Source: JAVVHE01 sp032249695 (lineage in GTDB: Bacteria; Pseudomonadota; Alphaproteobacteria; Sphingomonadales; Sphingomonadaceae). From it: DNA of 64,000 nucleotides. Made by a program: the position numbers and the translations under genes. The stretch covers positions 35,143 through 99,142 of the forward strand of contig JAVVHE010000011.1 of assembly GCA_032249695.1 (NCBI GenBank). The letters are read 5' to 3'. The notes under the pieces are model-generated. The model saw only the letters and a list, made by a program, of their open reading frames with translations. It had not been told where the DNA came from and did no database searches. Positions 43,546 through 53,100 of this stretch are shown in pieces (positions within the stretch are counted from its first letter, which is position 1; every line of letters starts with the position of its first letter).

Positions 43546-44787
43546 CTAGACTGCCTTGAACACGACGGTGGCGTTGGTGCCGCCGAAGCCGAAGCTGTTG
43601 TTGAGCACCGCGTTCACCGGCCGCTCGCGTGCCTTCAGCGGAACGAGGTCGATGCCGTCCGCGCCCTCGCACGGGTTTTCCAGGTTGAGCGTCGGCGGCA
43701 CGATCTGATCGCGCATCGCGAGCAGGCAGAAGATCGATTCGACCGCGCCCGCGCCGCCCAGCAGGTGACCAATCGCGCTCTTGGTCGAGCTCATCGACAG
43801 CCCGGCGACCGCGTTGCCGAACAGCCGCCGCACCGCTCCCAGCTCCAGCTCGTCGCCAAGCGGGGTCGAGGTGCCGTGGGCGTTCACATAGTCGATGTCC
43901 GACGGGTCCATCCCAGCCTTCCTGAGCGCCATCGCCATCGATCGGTAAGCGCCCGCACCCTCCGGATGCGGCGCGGTTACGTGATAGGCGTCGCCCGACA
44001 GGCCGTAGCCGACAACCTCGCCGTAGATGTGCGCACCGCGGGCCTTGGCGCGCTCCATTTCCTCAAGCACCAGCATGCCGGCGCCCTCGCCCATCACGAA
44101 GCCGTCGCGGTCGCGGTCCCACGGGCGGCTGGCGCGCGCGGGTTCGTCGTTGAACGCGGTCGACAGCGCGCGCGCCTGCGCAAAGCCTGCGATGCCGAGC
44201 GGGCAGATCGCAGCCTCGGCACCGCCGCAGACCATCACGTCGGCATCGTCGAGCGCGATCAGCCGCGCTGCATCGCCGATCGCGTGCGCGCCCGTGGAGC
44301 AGGCGGTCACGACCGCGTGATTCGGCCCCATCAGACCGTATTTGATGCTGACCTGGCCCGAGATCAGGTTGATGAGCCGTCCGTGCACGAAGTGTGGGGA
44401 CACGCGGCGCGGGCCCTTTTCGTGGAGCACGATCGATTCGTGCTCGATTCCCGGCAGGCCGCCAATGCCCGATCCGATGAGCGCGCCCGCACGGTAGCGC
44501 TCCTCTTCGGGCATGTCGGTCAGGCCCGCATCCTCCAGCGCCTGGCCGGCGGCATCGATCCCGAAGATGATGAAATCGTCGACCTGCCGCTGCGTCTTGT
44601 GGTCAACGCGCCGGTTGGCATCGAAATCGCGCACTTGGCCCGCGATGCGGCACGCCTGATTTGTAGCATCGAACTTGGTGATCGGCCCGATGCCGCTTTC
44701 GGCGGCGATCAGGCGCGACCAGGTAGAGGCGACGTCGGGCCCGAGCGGCGTGACGAGCCCGATGCCGGTGACGGCGACGCGGCGCAT
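43546..44787 (-). CDS. fabF: 3-oxoacyl-ACP synthase II
   Basis: Condensing enzyme of fatty acid elongation, 413 residues. Catalytic Cys163 lies in VTACSTGAHAIGDA, His304 in NAHGTSTPLGD and His341 in SAIGHLLGGAG, giving the full Cys-His-His set. The C-terminus ends NNSFGFGGTNATVVFKAV. The start is ATG at 44787. It is 24 bp after acpP on the same strand, the usual acpP-fabF pair; fabD and fabG are elsewhere at 10141-11821. Confidence 0.97.
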   Translation of the reverse strand: MRRVAVTGIGLVTPLGPDVASTWSRLIAAESGIGPITKFDATNQACRIAGQVRDFDANRRVDHKTQRQVDDFIIFGIDAAGQALEDAGLTDMPEEERYRAGALIGSGIGGLPGIEHESIVLHEKGPRRVSPHFVHGRLINLISGQVSIKYGLMGPNHAVVTACSTGAHAIGDAARLIALDDADVMVCGGAEAAICPLGIAGFAQARALSTAFNDEPARASRPWDRDRDGFVMGEGAGMLVLEEMERAKARGAHIYGEVVGYGLSGDAYHVTAPHPEGAGAYRSMAMALRKAGMDPSDIDYVNAHGTSTPLGDELELGAVRRLFGNAVAGLSMSSTKSAIGHLLGGAGAVESIFCLLAMRDQIVPPTLNLENPCEGADGIDLVPLKARERPVNAVLNNSFGFGGTNATVVFKAV

Positions 44788-44811
44788 GAATGCGGGCCCA
44801 GCCGGCGGAAG

Positions 44812-45051
44812 TTACTTCTTGGCGTTGGCGTCGATGAAGCCGATCGCGTCCTTGACGGTCGTGATCTTCTCGGCGGCGTCGTCGGGAATCTCGATGCCGA
44901 ACTCCTCCTCAAACGCCATGACCAGCTCGACGGTGTCGAGGCTGTCCGCGCCGAGATCGTCGATGAAGTTGGCGTCCTCGGTGACCTTCTCCGGCTCAAC
45001 TCCCAGATGCTCAACAACGATCTTCTTCACGCGCTCGGCGGTGTCGCTCAT
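44812..45051 (-). CDS. acpP: Acyl carrier protein
   Basis: 79-residue acidic ACP. The phosphopantetheine Ser37 lies in GADSLDTVELVMAFE, with the expected helix II after it; helix I is RVKKIVVEHLGVEPEKV. The C-terminus EKITTVKDAIGFIDANAKK is normal. The start is ATG at 45051. It is cotranscribed with fabF; the 109 bp upstream, before the cytochrome c stop, should hold the promoter. Confidence 0.98.
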   Translation of the reverse strand: MSDTAERVKKIVVEHLGVEPEKVTEDANFIDDLGADSLDTVELVMAFEEEFGIEIPDDAAEKITTVKDAIGFIDANAKK

Positions 45052-45160
45052 CGGTTTTCAATCCCGTTCAATGTTCAGTGCGAGCGGCCGGACTAGGCGC
45101 GCGCATCCCTCGTTGCAAGAGCGACGCACCCCCGGCCAACTGGTCGGCGGCGCGAGCGGG

Positions 45161-45898
45161 TTACTTCTTGGCGCGTTCGCGCGCCGACGTGCCGGTCACC
45201 TCGGGCGCGCCGGGGCCGCCGATATTCTTGCCCTCGCCGGCCACGGCCTTCTTCTCGTCAAGAACGACGGTATCTGGAGCCTTGCCCGGCTGCGGCGCGG
45301 GCGTGTCGGCGGCAGTAGTCGCCGGCGGCGCGCCAGGCTGCTCGGCCGCGGCGGTCTCGGCGGGCGGCGGCGGCTTGGGCAGGTTCGACCCCTGCGTGTT
45401 CAGCCACGCGATCAGGTTGGCCCGGTCCTGCGGGTTGGCGATGCCCGCGAAGCTCATCTTGTTGCCGGGGATGTGCACCTTCGGGTGCTTCAGCCAGTCG
45501 CTCAGATTGTCCCAATCCCAGTTGCCGCCATGGCCCGCGACGGCTTCCGAATAGGCATAGCCGGGGTGCTTGCCGACCGGCCGCCCGACGACGCCGTAAA
45601 GGTTGGGGCCGATACCGTTGGGGCCACCCTGCGCCGCGTTGTGACACGATGCGCACTTCTTGAACTGCTCCTCGCCCTTCGCCGGGTCGGCGCTGGCGAG
45701 ATAGAAGGCGATCGGCTTTTCGGCTTCCGCAGCAGCAGCGCCGGTGGTCGCGACCTCCTCGACACCTTCGACCTTATAGCCCTTCACCTTGGGCTGGACG
45801 GGCTCGAACACCTTTGCGGACAGGATCGACAGTCCCAGCACGGCGATCGCCGCTGCCAGGACCCAGCCCGAAAGCTTGTTCCACTCAAAGCTGTCCAC
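45161..45898 (-). CDS. Membrane-anchored class I cytochrome c
   Basis: 245 residues. The N-terminal TM anchor is at about 11-31 (WVLAAAIAVLGLSILSAKV). The heme site is CASCH at residues 82-86; the distal Met is in IPGNKMSFAGI. The fold matches cytochrome c552/CycM proteins that link bc1 and oxidases. After the domain, a Pro/Ala-rich low-complexity tail of about 70 residues (from roughly 175) ends TGTSARERAKK; this tail is unusual in length. Start ATG 45898. Confidence 0.9.
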   Translation of the reverse strand: MDSFEWNKLSGWVLAAAIAVLGLSILSAKVFEPVQPKVKGYKVEGVEEVATTGAAAAEAEKPIAFYLASADPAKGEEQFKKCASCHNAAQGGPNGIGPNLYGVVGRPVGKHPGYAYSEAVAGHGGNWDWDNLSDWLKHPKVHIPGNKMSFAGIANPQDRANLIAWLNTQGSNLPKPPPPAETAAAEQPGAPPATTAADTPAPQPGKAPDTVVLDEKKAVAGEGKNIGGPGAPEVTGTSARERAKK

Positions 45899-46028
45899 GA
45901 GTCCTCATGTCTGTCGTGATGATGCCGCGCACCCCGAGCGGCTGGGTCGCGTCATGCGATAAGGGACGCCGCGCCCGGGATGCAAGTGGATGCGGCTCTG
46001 TGCCCGGGCGTATCACCGGCACAACGAA

Positions 46029-46057
46029 AAGGGGCGGCGTATTGTGCGCCGCCCCTT
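46029..46057 (-). terminator. Strong rho-independent terminator of the 46093 gene
   Basis: Perfect 11-bp stem AAGGGGCGGCG (46029-46039) and CGCCGCCCCTT (46047-46057) with a 7-nt loop. On the minus strand it is followed by a TTTTC run. It begins 36 bp after the stop of the PEP-CTERM gene. It is the clearest terminator in the window. Confidence 0.85.
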
Positions 46058-46092
46058 CCGTATTGCGTGTGCAGCGCTGCTGCGCCGCGGGC

Positions 46093-46662
46093 TTACGCCT
46101 TGCGGCGAGCCAGGCCGAGGCCCGCGAGGCCGAGACCGAACACGGCGAGGGTCGCCGGGGTCGGGATCGGCGGAGCCGGCGGAGAAGCGAGCGTGAAGCT
46201 GAACGAAATCGACGAGCCGTCGCCGCCCGTCTGCGTCAGCGAGCCGGTGACCGAAGCGGCGCCCGGATCAAAGCCGACGAGGCCGGACCCGGGGGTAAAG
46301 GTGCCAAGCGCGTAGAACGCCAGCGCGCGATTGGTCGCGGTGCTCGCCGCATTCAGCGCCGTCTGCTGGGTCGTGCCGGAGAACGTGCCGAAGTTGCCCA
46401 CCGTGAAGGTGAACGTCTGGCCGTTCGACAGCGTGAACGGGCTCGAAATGCCCGTGATCGACGTCGTGAAAGTCGGAATGATCGCGAGGTCGCCCGTGGT
46501 CGAAGTCACCGTTCCACCGCCGAGCGTCAGCGTCTGGCCAACACTCAGGATGCTGGTGGTGGTCGTCCCGACCGCAGCGCCCAGCGTACCGTTGAGCGTT
46601 ACCGCCTGAGAAGCGGTCGCCACCGAAGCGAGCGCGAGGCCCGCCATAAGAGTCTTCATCAT
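46093..46662 (-). CDS. PEP-CTERM-type exported protein
   Basis: 189 residues, no known function. Signal peptide at 1-20 (LMAGLALASVATASQA). The body is rich in Thr, Ser and Gly, low in charge, with repeated GTTTTSILSVGQTLTLGGG-like strands, as expected for a surface beta-structure or glycosylated protein. The sorting signal is PIPTPATLAVFGLGLAGLGL then ARRKA; the Glu of PEP is Thr. Start ATG 46662 or 46659. A near-consensus sigma-54 promoter lies 54 bp upstream and a strong terminator follows, so it is a single-gene unit. Confidence 0.85.
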   Translation of the reverse strand: MMKTLMAGLALASVATASQAVTLNGTLGAAVGTTTTSILSVGQTLTLGGGTVTSTTGDLAIIPTFTTSITGISSPFTLSNGQTFTFTVGNFGTFSGTTQQTALNAASTATNRALAFYALGTFTPGSGLVGFDPGAASVTGSLTQTGGDGSSISFSFTLASPPAPPIPTPATLAVFGLGLAGLGLARRKA

Positions 46663-46715
46663 AACGTCTCCACCCGTTGGATGCGCCGGAGGGTACCGGC
46701 TTCCACCGGTTACGA

Positions 46716-46731
46716 TGCAACGCCTGTGCCA
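46716..46731 (-). promoter_or_regulatory. Sigma-54-type promoter of the 46093 gene
   Basis: Minus strand reads TGGCACAGGCGTTGCA, preceded by GTTC. GG and GC are 12 nt apart. Against YTGGCACGrNNNTTGCW only the G after TGGCAC is changed. The predicted start of transcription is near 46705, with a leader of about 43 nt. The element and its context (GTTCTGGCAC) are repeated before the 57984 PEP-CTERM gene. Confidence 0.8.
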
Positions 46732-46776
46732 GAACAGCTCGCATCCCGTATTTCACGGATTTGGCGTGTCCGGCGC

Positions 46777-47685
46777 TCACACAGGGGGCGGGCGATTGTC
46801 AAATATCCCGACGTTTTCCGGGGTGTCCATGTAAACGCGGATTAGCTGATGCGCGATCGCGAGCGGGGGAGGGAGACGAAACGAAGCACTTCCGATCAGC
46901 GATCTATGAAGTTGTTCACGCGTGAGCCAGCAGGCTTCTTCGACTTCTTCTTGGTCCACAACCAGTTTGGTTGTTAATGCTTCGGCAAAGCAGCCAATCA
47001 TGAGGCTAGATGGGAACGGCCACGGCTGGCTGCAGCGATAATCGACACGGCCGATCTTTACTCCCACCTCCTCGAACGTTTCGCGGGCGACAGCTTCCTC
47101 GATGGTCTCGCCCAGCTCCACGAACCCTGCGAGCGCAGACAGGTAGCCTGCGGGCATGCGTGGCCCCCGTGCGAGGAGGACCCGGTCGCTCGCCGGATCG
47201 ATCACCAGCATGATCACCACCGGGTTGACGCGGGGATAGTGTTCCTGTCCGCAGGCGGCGCAGTGCCGGTTGCCGCCCCCGCGCGCGGGGGCGGTCGCAC
47301 CCCCGCAATTGGCGCAGAAACGGTGGGTGGCGTGCCAATCGAGCAGCGCGCGGGCATGAGCGATGATGCCGAGATCCGGCGCCGGCGCCACCATCGCCGC
47401 CGCACGCGCGTCCACCGCCTCCGATCCGGGCGGCAGGTCGCCCCGGGCGGCGAAGCGCGGCGCGCCGCCTTCGGCCAGCCCGAGCAGCACCGCCCCCGCG
47501 TCATCGGGCGGGTGCGCGCTCCACGCGATCCCGCCAGCGCCGCCGGAGCCGAGCATGGCCGGGCGCAGCTTCGCATCGAACAGCAGCCAGCGCGCATCGG
47601 GCCGGGAAGACAGCGCGGCGATCGCGGCAGGGTCGCGCCGCAGCGCGTCGGCGCGGTCAAGCGGAGAGCCCGAGAATGCGATCAC
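46777..47685 (-). CDS. nudC: NAD-capping/NADH pyrophosphatase NudC
   Basis: 302-residue Nudix enzyme that hydrolyses NADH and removes NAD caps from RNA. The zinc ribbon is HRFCANCGG with CAACG, 15 or so residues apart. The Nudix box reads GFVELGETIEEAVARETFEE followed by VGV, and the NudC-specific SQPWPFPSSLM follows. The start is GTG at 47685, overlapping the mutY stop as GTGA, so expression is coupled to mutY. The long N-terminal domain is normal for the family. Confidence 0.93.
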   Translation of the reverse strand: MIAFSGSPLDRADALRRDPAAIAALSSRPDARWLLFDAKLRPAMLGSGGAGGIAWSAHPPDDAGAVLLGLAEGGAPRFAARGDLPPGSEAVDARAAAMVAPAPDLGIIAHARALLDWHATHRFCANCGGATAPARGGGNRHCAACGQEHYPRVNPVVIMLVIDPASDRVLLARGPRMPAGYLSALAGFVELGETIEEAVARETFEEVGVKIGRVDYRCSQPWPFPSSLMIGCFAEALTTKLVVDQEEVEEACWLTREQLHRSLIGSASFRLPPPLAIAHQLIRVYMDTPENVGIFDNRPPPV

Positions 47686-48758
47686 GCGGCGCGCGCCAGT
47701 TGCAGGCTGGCCTGCCTGGGCACGCCCGCCTCGTCAGCCAGCGCGAGCCGTGCTGCCTTCAGAAAGACCGCGGGCAGCCCCTCCGACTCGATGCCTGCAA
47801 CGGGCAGCCATTCACCATCGGCGTCGCCCGCGGCTGCAAAAACCGACAAGTCCAGTGCGAAATGGGTGAACACGTGGCTGATGCCGCCAATCAAACGCCA
47901 GCGCGCATTGGCGGGGGCAGCAGCGAGCGCCGCCCGTTCATCGCACGCCTCCACCCAATCCGAGCTCGGCAGCGCGCGCATCCCGCCCAGCAGCCCGCGC
48001 GGCGGGCGGCGGACAGTCAGCACCTCGTCTCCGCGCCGGAACCAGAAGGCGATGCCACGCCGCACGGGGCGGACGGCTTTGAGCCGCGCCGCCGGATAGG
48101 CCGCCTGCTGGCCGGTCTGTGCAGCAGCACAGTGGGATCGGACGGGACATGCACCGCAGCGCGGATTGCGCGGGGTGCAGATGCGCGAGCCGAGGTCCAT
48201 CAGCGCCTGCGCGAAGTCGCCGGGCCGCTCGGCGGGCGCCAGCGGCTCGATAAGGCAGCGCAGCCGCGCGCGCGAAGCGCTCTCGGCGAAGACCCGCGCC
48301 GTCACGCGAGCGATGTTGGCGTCGACGGGCACGACCATCTCGCCGAATGCGATCGCCGCGACCGCTGGCGCAGTGTAGTCGCCCAGCCCCGGCAGCGCGC
48401 GCAGTCCGGCCTCGTTGCAGGGGAAGCCTCCGCTTGCCGCCACGACGCGAGCACAGGCCAGCAGATTGCGAGCGCGCGCGTAATAGCCAAGGCCCGCCCA
48501 CGCAGCCATCACCTCGGCCTCGCCGGCGGCCGCGAGCGCCCCCAAGGTCGGCCAGCGCTCCACCCACGCGCTGAACCTTGGCGCAACCGCGGCCGCGGTC
48601 GTCTGCTGCAGCATTACCTCGGACAGCCACACGCGGTAGGGATCGGGCGCAGGCGTGCCCGGCGGGGCGCGCCAGGGCAGCACGCGGGCGTTCGCATCAT
48701 ACCAGCGCAACAAATCGGCATCGAAACCCTGTCGCTGCCCTGCCCCCGCTTCCGCCAT
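47682..48758 (-). CDS. mutY: Adenine DNA glycosylase MutY
   Basis: Removes adenine opposite 8-oxoguanine, 358 residues. Catalytic Glu is in WLSEVMLQQTTAAAV, the helix-hairpin-helix is LPGLGDYTAPAVAAIAFG followed by VDANIARV with the catalytic Asp, and the 4Fe-4S cluster has CTPRNPRCGACPVRSHC with C-x6-C-x2-C-x5-C spacing. The C-terminal 8-oxoG recognition Nudix-like domain is from about 225. ATG 48758 is chosen. It is divergent from dciA, with only 26 bp between the start codons. Confidence 0.95.
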   Translation of the reverse strand: MAEAGAGQRQGFDADLLRWYDANARVLPWRAPPGTPAPDPYRVWLSEVMLQQTTAAAVAPRFSAWVERWPTLGALAAAGEAEVMAAWAGLGYYARARNLLACARVVAASGGFPCNEAGLRALPGLGDYTAPAVAAIAFGEMVVPVDANIARVTARVFAESASRARLRCLIEPLAPAERPGDFAQALMDLGSRICTPRNPRCGACPVRSHCAAAQTGQQAAYPAARLKAVRPVRRGIAFWFRRGDEVLTVRRPPRGLLGGMRALPSSDWVEACDERAALAAAPANARWRLIGGISHVFTHFALDLSVFAAAGDADGEWLPVAGIESEGLPAVFLKAARLALADEAGVPRQASLQLARAA

Positions 48759-48784
48759 CGCGCCGCCTATGCCACAAGCCACAA

Positions 48785-49345
48785 GTGACACGAAAGGACA
48801 GCCAGCGCCGCGGGTTCGCTGCACCTGTGGGTGAGCTGGTCGACCGGGCGGGCCATGCTGCCTTCAAGCGCTTCGGCTTCAGCCAGAGCGCGATCGTCAG
48901 CCGCTGGCACGAGATCGTTGGACCCGTGATCGCACGCCACAGCCGCCCCGAAGCGCTGCGCCTGCAGCCGGGCGGGCGCGAAGGCGGCGTGCTGGAACTG
49001 CGCGTCAGCGGCGCATTCGCTCCGCGGCTGCAAATGGCGGAGCGCGATATCATCACTCAGGTCAATCGCTTCTTCGGGCGGGCAGCGGTGACGCGGCTGC
49101 GGCTGCTGCACGGTCTGGTCCCCGCCGAGCCCGAGGCGCCCGCCCCGCCCCCAACCGTGCCGAGCGGGCTGGAGCCGAGCCTGAGGGCGATCACCGATCC
49201 GGGCTTGCGCGCCGCGCTGGAGGGACTTGCGCGCCAGCTTGGCGTGACCACGGGCGCACCGATCTTTGACGCCGATGGTGGCGAAGCGGTAATGCGGCCG
49301 CGCGACCGTGCCGCCGCGCACGCCACCGAGGCCGAAGACCGATGA
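48785..49345 (+). CDS. dciA: DciA/DUF721-family helicase-loading protein
   Basis: 186 residues, DUF721 domain in the first half (FKRFGFSQSAIVSRWHEIVG, RPEALR, then VLELRVSGAFAPRLQMAERD and FFGRAAVTRLRLLHG). DciA proteins help load DnaB at the origin in bacteria that lack DnaC/DnaI. The C-terminal half is Pro/Ala-rich with a second helical part. The start is GTG at 48785; no ribosome-binding site is visible, so leaderless translation is possible. First gene of the dciA-dsbA-like-smc run. Confidence 0.85.
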   Translation: MTRKDSQRRGFAAPVGELVDRAGHAAFKRFGFSQSAIVSRWHEIVGPVIARHSRPEALRLQPGGREGGVLELRVSGAFAPRLQMAERDIITQVNRFFGRAAVTRLRLLHGLVPAEPEAPAPPPTVPSGLEPSLRAITDPGLRAALEGLARQLGVTTGAPIFDADGGEAVMRPRDRAAAHATEAEDR

Positions 49346-50115
49346 CCAGCATTCGTTTCCGCACCGCAGCCGCCGCAGCCCTGACGCTGGCACTCGCCGC
49401 CTGCGACAAGTCCGGCAGCGCCCCGCCCACCGCGACCAGCAGCAGCGGCGGCGGCGAGGCCATCGCAGCGCAGCGGCCCGCCCTTGCCAACACCGCCGCG
49501 CGCGACTGGACCAAGGTTGTCTCCGCGACGCCCGAGGGCGGGTTCCTGATGGGTAACCCGAACGCGAAGGTGAAGCTGCTGGAGTTCGCATCGACCACCT
49601 GCCCGCACTGCCAGCGCTTCTGGGAAGCCGCGCACAGGCCGCTGGTGGACGACTATGTGAAAAGCGGGCGCGTCAGCTACGAATATCGCACCTTCGTGCT
49701 GAACGGTCCCGATTACGCGATGAGCGTGCTGGCACGTTGCCAGGGTGCGCAGGCGTTTTTCCCCCTACTGGATCAGATCTACGCAACGCAGAACCAGTGG
49801 ATGCAGCCGTTCCTGCAGCCCGATCCCTCGGCGCAGGCCAAGATCAGCGCGACCCCGGCCGACAGGCAGCTGCTGGCGGTCGCGGATAGCGGCAAGCTCG
49901 ATCAGTTCTTTAGGCTCCGCGGCGTGCCGCGCGCGAAGTATGAGGCGTGCCTGACTGACAAGGCGCAGCAGAAGCCCATCGAGGATATCCGCGAGACGCA
50001 GGCGCGCAAGTATAACGTCACCGGCACGCCGACGTTCTTCGTGAACGGCGAGATGGTGGGTTCGTTCGAGCAGTGGGCGCCGGTTGAGGCCGCGATCAAG
50101 GCCAAGCTGGGATGA
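49342..50115 (+). CDS. DsbA-like thiol oxidoreductase lipoprotein
   Basis: 257 residues. The signal with lipobox LALAAC (Cys at about residue 21) implies membrane anchoring on the periplasmic side. The thioredoxin fold with a DsbA insert contains the active site CPHC (FASTTCPHCQRFWE) and the cis-Pro loop VTGTPTFFVNGE. It introduces or shuffles disulfides in exported proteins. The ATG overlaps the dciA stop as ATGA; the smc frame follows immediately. A thioredoxin-like gene between dciA and smc is a conserved order in this group by my recollection. Confidence 0.9.
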   Translation: MTSIRFRTAAAAALTLALAACDKSGSAPPTATSSSGGGEAIAAQRPALANTAARDWTKVVSATPEGGFLMGNPNAKVKLLEFASTTCPHCQRFWEAAHRPLVDDYVKSGRVSYEYRTFVLNGPDYAMSVLARCQGAQAFFPLLDQIYATQNQWMQPFLQPDPSAQAKISATPADRQLLAVADSGKLDQFFRLRGVPRAKYEACLTDKAQQKPIEDIRETQARKYNVTGTPTFFVNGEMVGSFEQWAPVEAAIKAKLG

Positions 50116-50122
50116 TCCGCCG

Positions 50123-53100
50123 CTGATCTTCGAGCGCCTGCGGCTGACGGGTTTCAAGTCCTTCGCCGAACCGACCGAGCTTGTCATCCTGCCCGGCTTG
50201 ACGGGCGTCGTGGGGCCGAACGGCTGCGGGAAATCGAACCTCACCGAAGGTCTGCGCTGGGCGATGGGCGAAGGCTCGGCGAAGTCGTTGCGATCGGGCG
50301 AGATGGACGACGTGATCTTCGCCGGATCGCGCGGGCGCCCGGCGCGCAGCTTTGCCGAAGCGGTGCTGACGCTGACGATCGAAGGCAAGCAGACCGAGAT
50401 CAGCCGTCGCATCGATGCCGGCGCAGGCTCCACCTACCGGGTCGACGGGCGCGAGGCGCGGATGCGCGACATCCAGCTGCTGTTCGCCGATGCCGCGACC
50501 GGCGCGCACGCCGCCGCGCTGGTGGGCCAGGGGCGCGTGGCTGCGCTGATCGCTGCGCGGCCAGTCGAACGGCGGCTGATGCTGGAGGAAGCCGCGGGCG
50601 TCGCGGGGCTGTCGGTGCGGCGGCGCGAGGCGGAGATCCGACTGCGCGCGGCGAGCGCCAATCTGGAGCGCGTCGACGACCTGCTGCGCGAACTGGGCGG
50701 ACAGATCGACAGCCTGAAGCGCCAGGCGCGCTCCGCCGAGCGCTATGCCGCGGTCAGCGAGCGCATCCGGCTGGGCGAAGCGCGGCAGCTCCACGCCGAC
50801 TGGGCGGCGGCAGCAGCGGACGCGGAGCTGGCGGCCGAGCGGTCGCGCGCTGCCGGCACGGATGCGGATGCACGGCGGGCCGAGCTGGAAGCACTGGAGC
50901 TCGACGGCGCCGCGGAGGCTGGCAGGCTCGCGCGGCTCGCCGCCGCGGGGCTGGAGGTGGAGCGGGCGCGCGGGCAGATCGACGCCGAAGCCGCGCGGCT
51001 GGCCGACGAGGCCGAACGCGCGGTGGCGCGCATCGCCGACATCGACGCCGCCCGGAGCGCGGCCGAGCGCGACGCGGCCGCAGAGGAGCGGACGGCCGCC
51101 GAAGCGCGGGCGGAACTGGAGCTGCTGGCCGAGGAGGTTCGCTCGCTGCGCGCGGGGGCGGCCGCGCGCTTGGCAGCGCTCCATGAGAGCGGCTTGGCGC
51201 TTGCGGCGGCCGAGCAGGCGAAAGCAGCGGCCGAGGCGGAGCTTGGCTTGGCGCTCGAAGCGCACGCGGCGGCGCGGGCCGAGGCGGGCGCGGCTGCGGC
51301 GGCGCTGGCAGCGGCGGAGCGCGAGGCTGCGCGGCTGGAGGGCGAACGCCAGCGGCTGGCGCGCGAGCAAGCCGACGCCGCGCGCGAGCTCGAGCGGCTG
51401 AACGGGGCGCTCGCGAAGGCCGAGCAGACGCACGCGGCGCTCGCTCTCGCGCCGGTCGAGCTGCCGCCGCTGCCGCAGTTCGAGCTGCCGACCGTGCCGC
51501 CGCCCACCGCGCCAAGGCCAGAGGCGACCGCGCGCGAACGCACCGCATGCGACCGCGCCGCGTCCGCACTGGCCGGCGCACGCGAGGCGCTGGCGACGGC
51601 GCTCGATGCGGCGGAGCAGCAGCGCGGGAGGCAGACCGCCGCGGCCGGGCGGCTGGCCGAAGCCGAGCAGGGTTCCGCCGTGGCAGGGCGCGAGCACCAA
51701 CGCGCGGTCGCGGCGCGCGATGCGGCTGCGGCGGCGCTCGCCGAACCGCGCCGCGTGCTGGCCGCGCTGCGCGCCGAGCAGGCCGAGCTTCGCGCCGAGG
51801 CCGAGCGGCTGGAGCGGCTGATCGCAGCGCGCAGCGCCGCGGCGGCGGCCGAGCCGGGCTGGGAGGACGCGCTTGCGGCCGCGCTGGGAGACGATCTTGG
51901 TGCCCCGGTCGGCAATGCGGGGTCAGGTTGGGCGCGGGTCGCCGACCGTGCGGGCGACCCGGAGCTGCCAGCCGGGCTGACCGCGCTTGGCGCTCACGTG
52001 ACCGCTCCGCCCGAGCTGGCACGCCGGCTGGCGCAGATTGCCGTCGCGCCCGACGCTGACACCGCACGCGCCGCGGCTGGAAAGCTGCGGCCCGGCCAGC
52101 GGATCGTCACGCGGGGCGGCGGGCTGTGGCGATGGGACGGGTTCGAGCGCCACGACGCGGCCGAGGCGGGCACCGCCGAACGCCTTCGCGCCGCCAACCG
52201 CCGGGCAGCAATCGCCGCCGCACTGGATGCGCTGGCCGCGCGCGCGACGCGGGCAGCGGAGGCACTCGCCGCCGCGCAGGCAACCGCCGACGCTTCGGTC
52301 CGGGCTGCCGAGACCGCCGCCGCAGCCCTCGCCGCTGCGCGCCGGTTGCTCGCCGACGCCGAGGCCGCTGCCACTGCCGCCCGCCGCGCGCTCGCCGAGT
52401 CCGACGCGCGCGTGACGGTCGCGCGCGCCACGCTCGCCCAGGCCGAAGCCGCGCACGACACTGCGGCTTCAGCGCTGCGGCGCGCAGAGACCGCCGCACT
52501 GGAGCGCGCCGAGGCGGAGCGCGCAGCAGCCATTGCCGAAGCCGAACGACAGCGCACGCTCGCAGCCGAGCGGGTTGCCGCCGAGCGCCGCGACGCGCTG
52601 CTCCGCGCCGAAGCGGACCGCGCCGCCGCCAGCGCCGCGCTGGAACGCGCACGTTACGACGCAGCGCGTGCCGAAACGCGCGTCGCCACGCTCGCCGCCG
52701 CGCTACACCGGCTAGCCGATGACCGCGCGGTCGCCGACCGCACGCTGGACGAAGCCCGCGCCCGCCATGCCACCGCCCAGGACGCGCCCGCCGAAGCCCG
52801 CGCGGAAACCGCACGTGCAGCTGCGACCGCAACCCGCGCCGCGCTCGCCGCCGCAGCCGAAGCGCGCCGCACTGCCGAGCGCGCCGACGAGGACGCCGCG
52901 CGCCGCGTCGCCACCCTTGAGCGGGAGACCGCGACGCTCATCACCCGCGCGGAGGCAGCCGAGACGCGCGCCGCCGACCTCCAGCGCCGCGCATCCGCTC
53001 TGGCCGACGAGCGCCAGCGCCTCGCCGCCGTCCCCGAGCGCGCGGCGAGCGAACGCGAGCGCATCGAGCGCGACCGCGCCGCGATCGATGCCCGCGCCGA

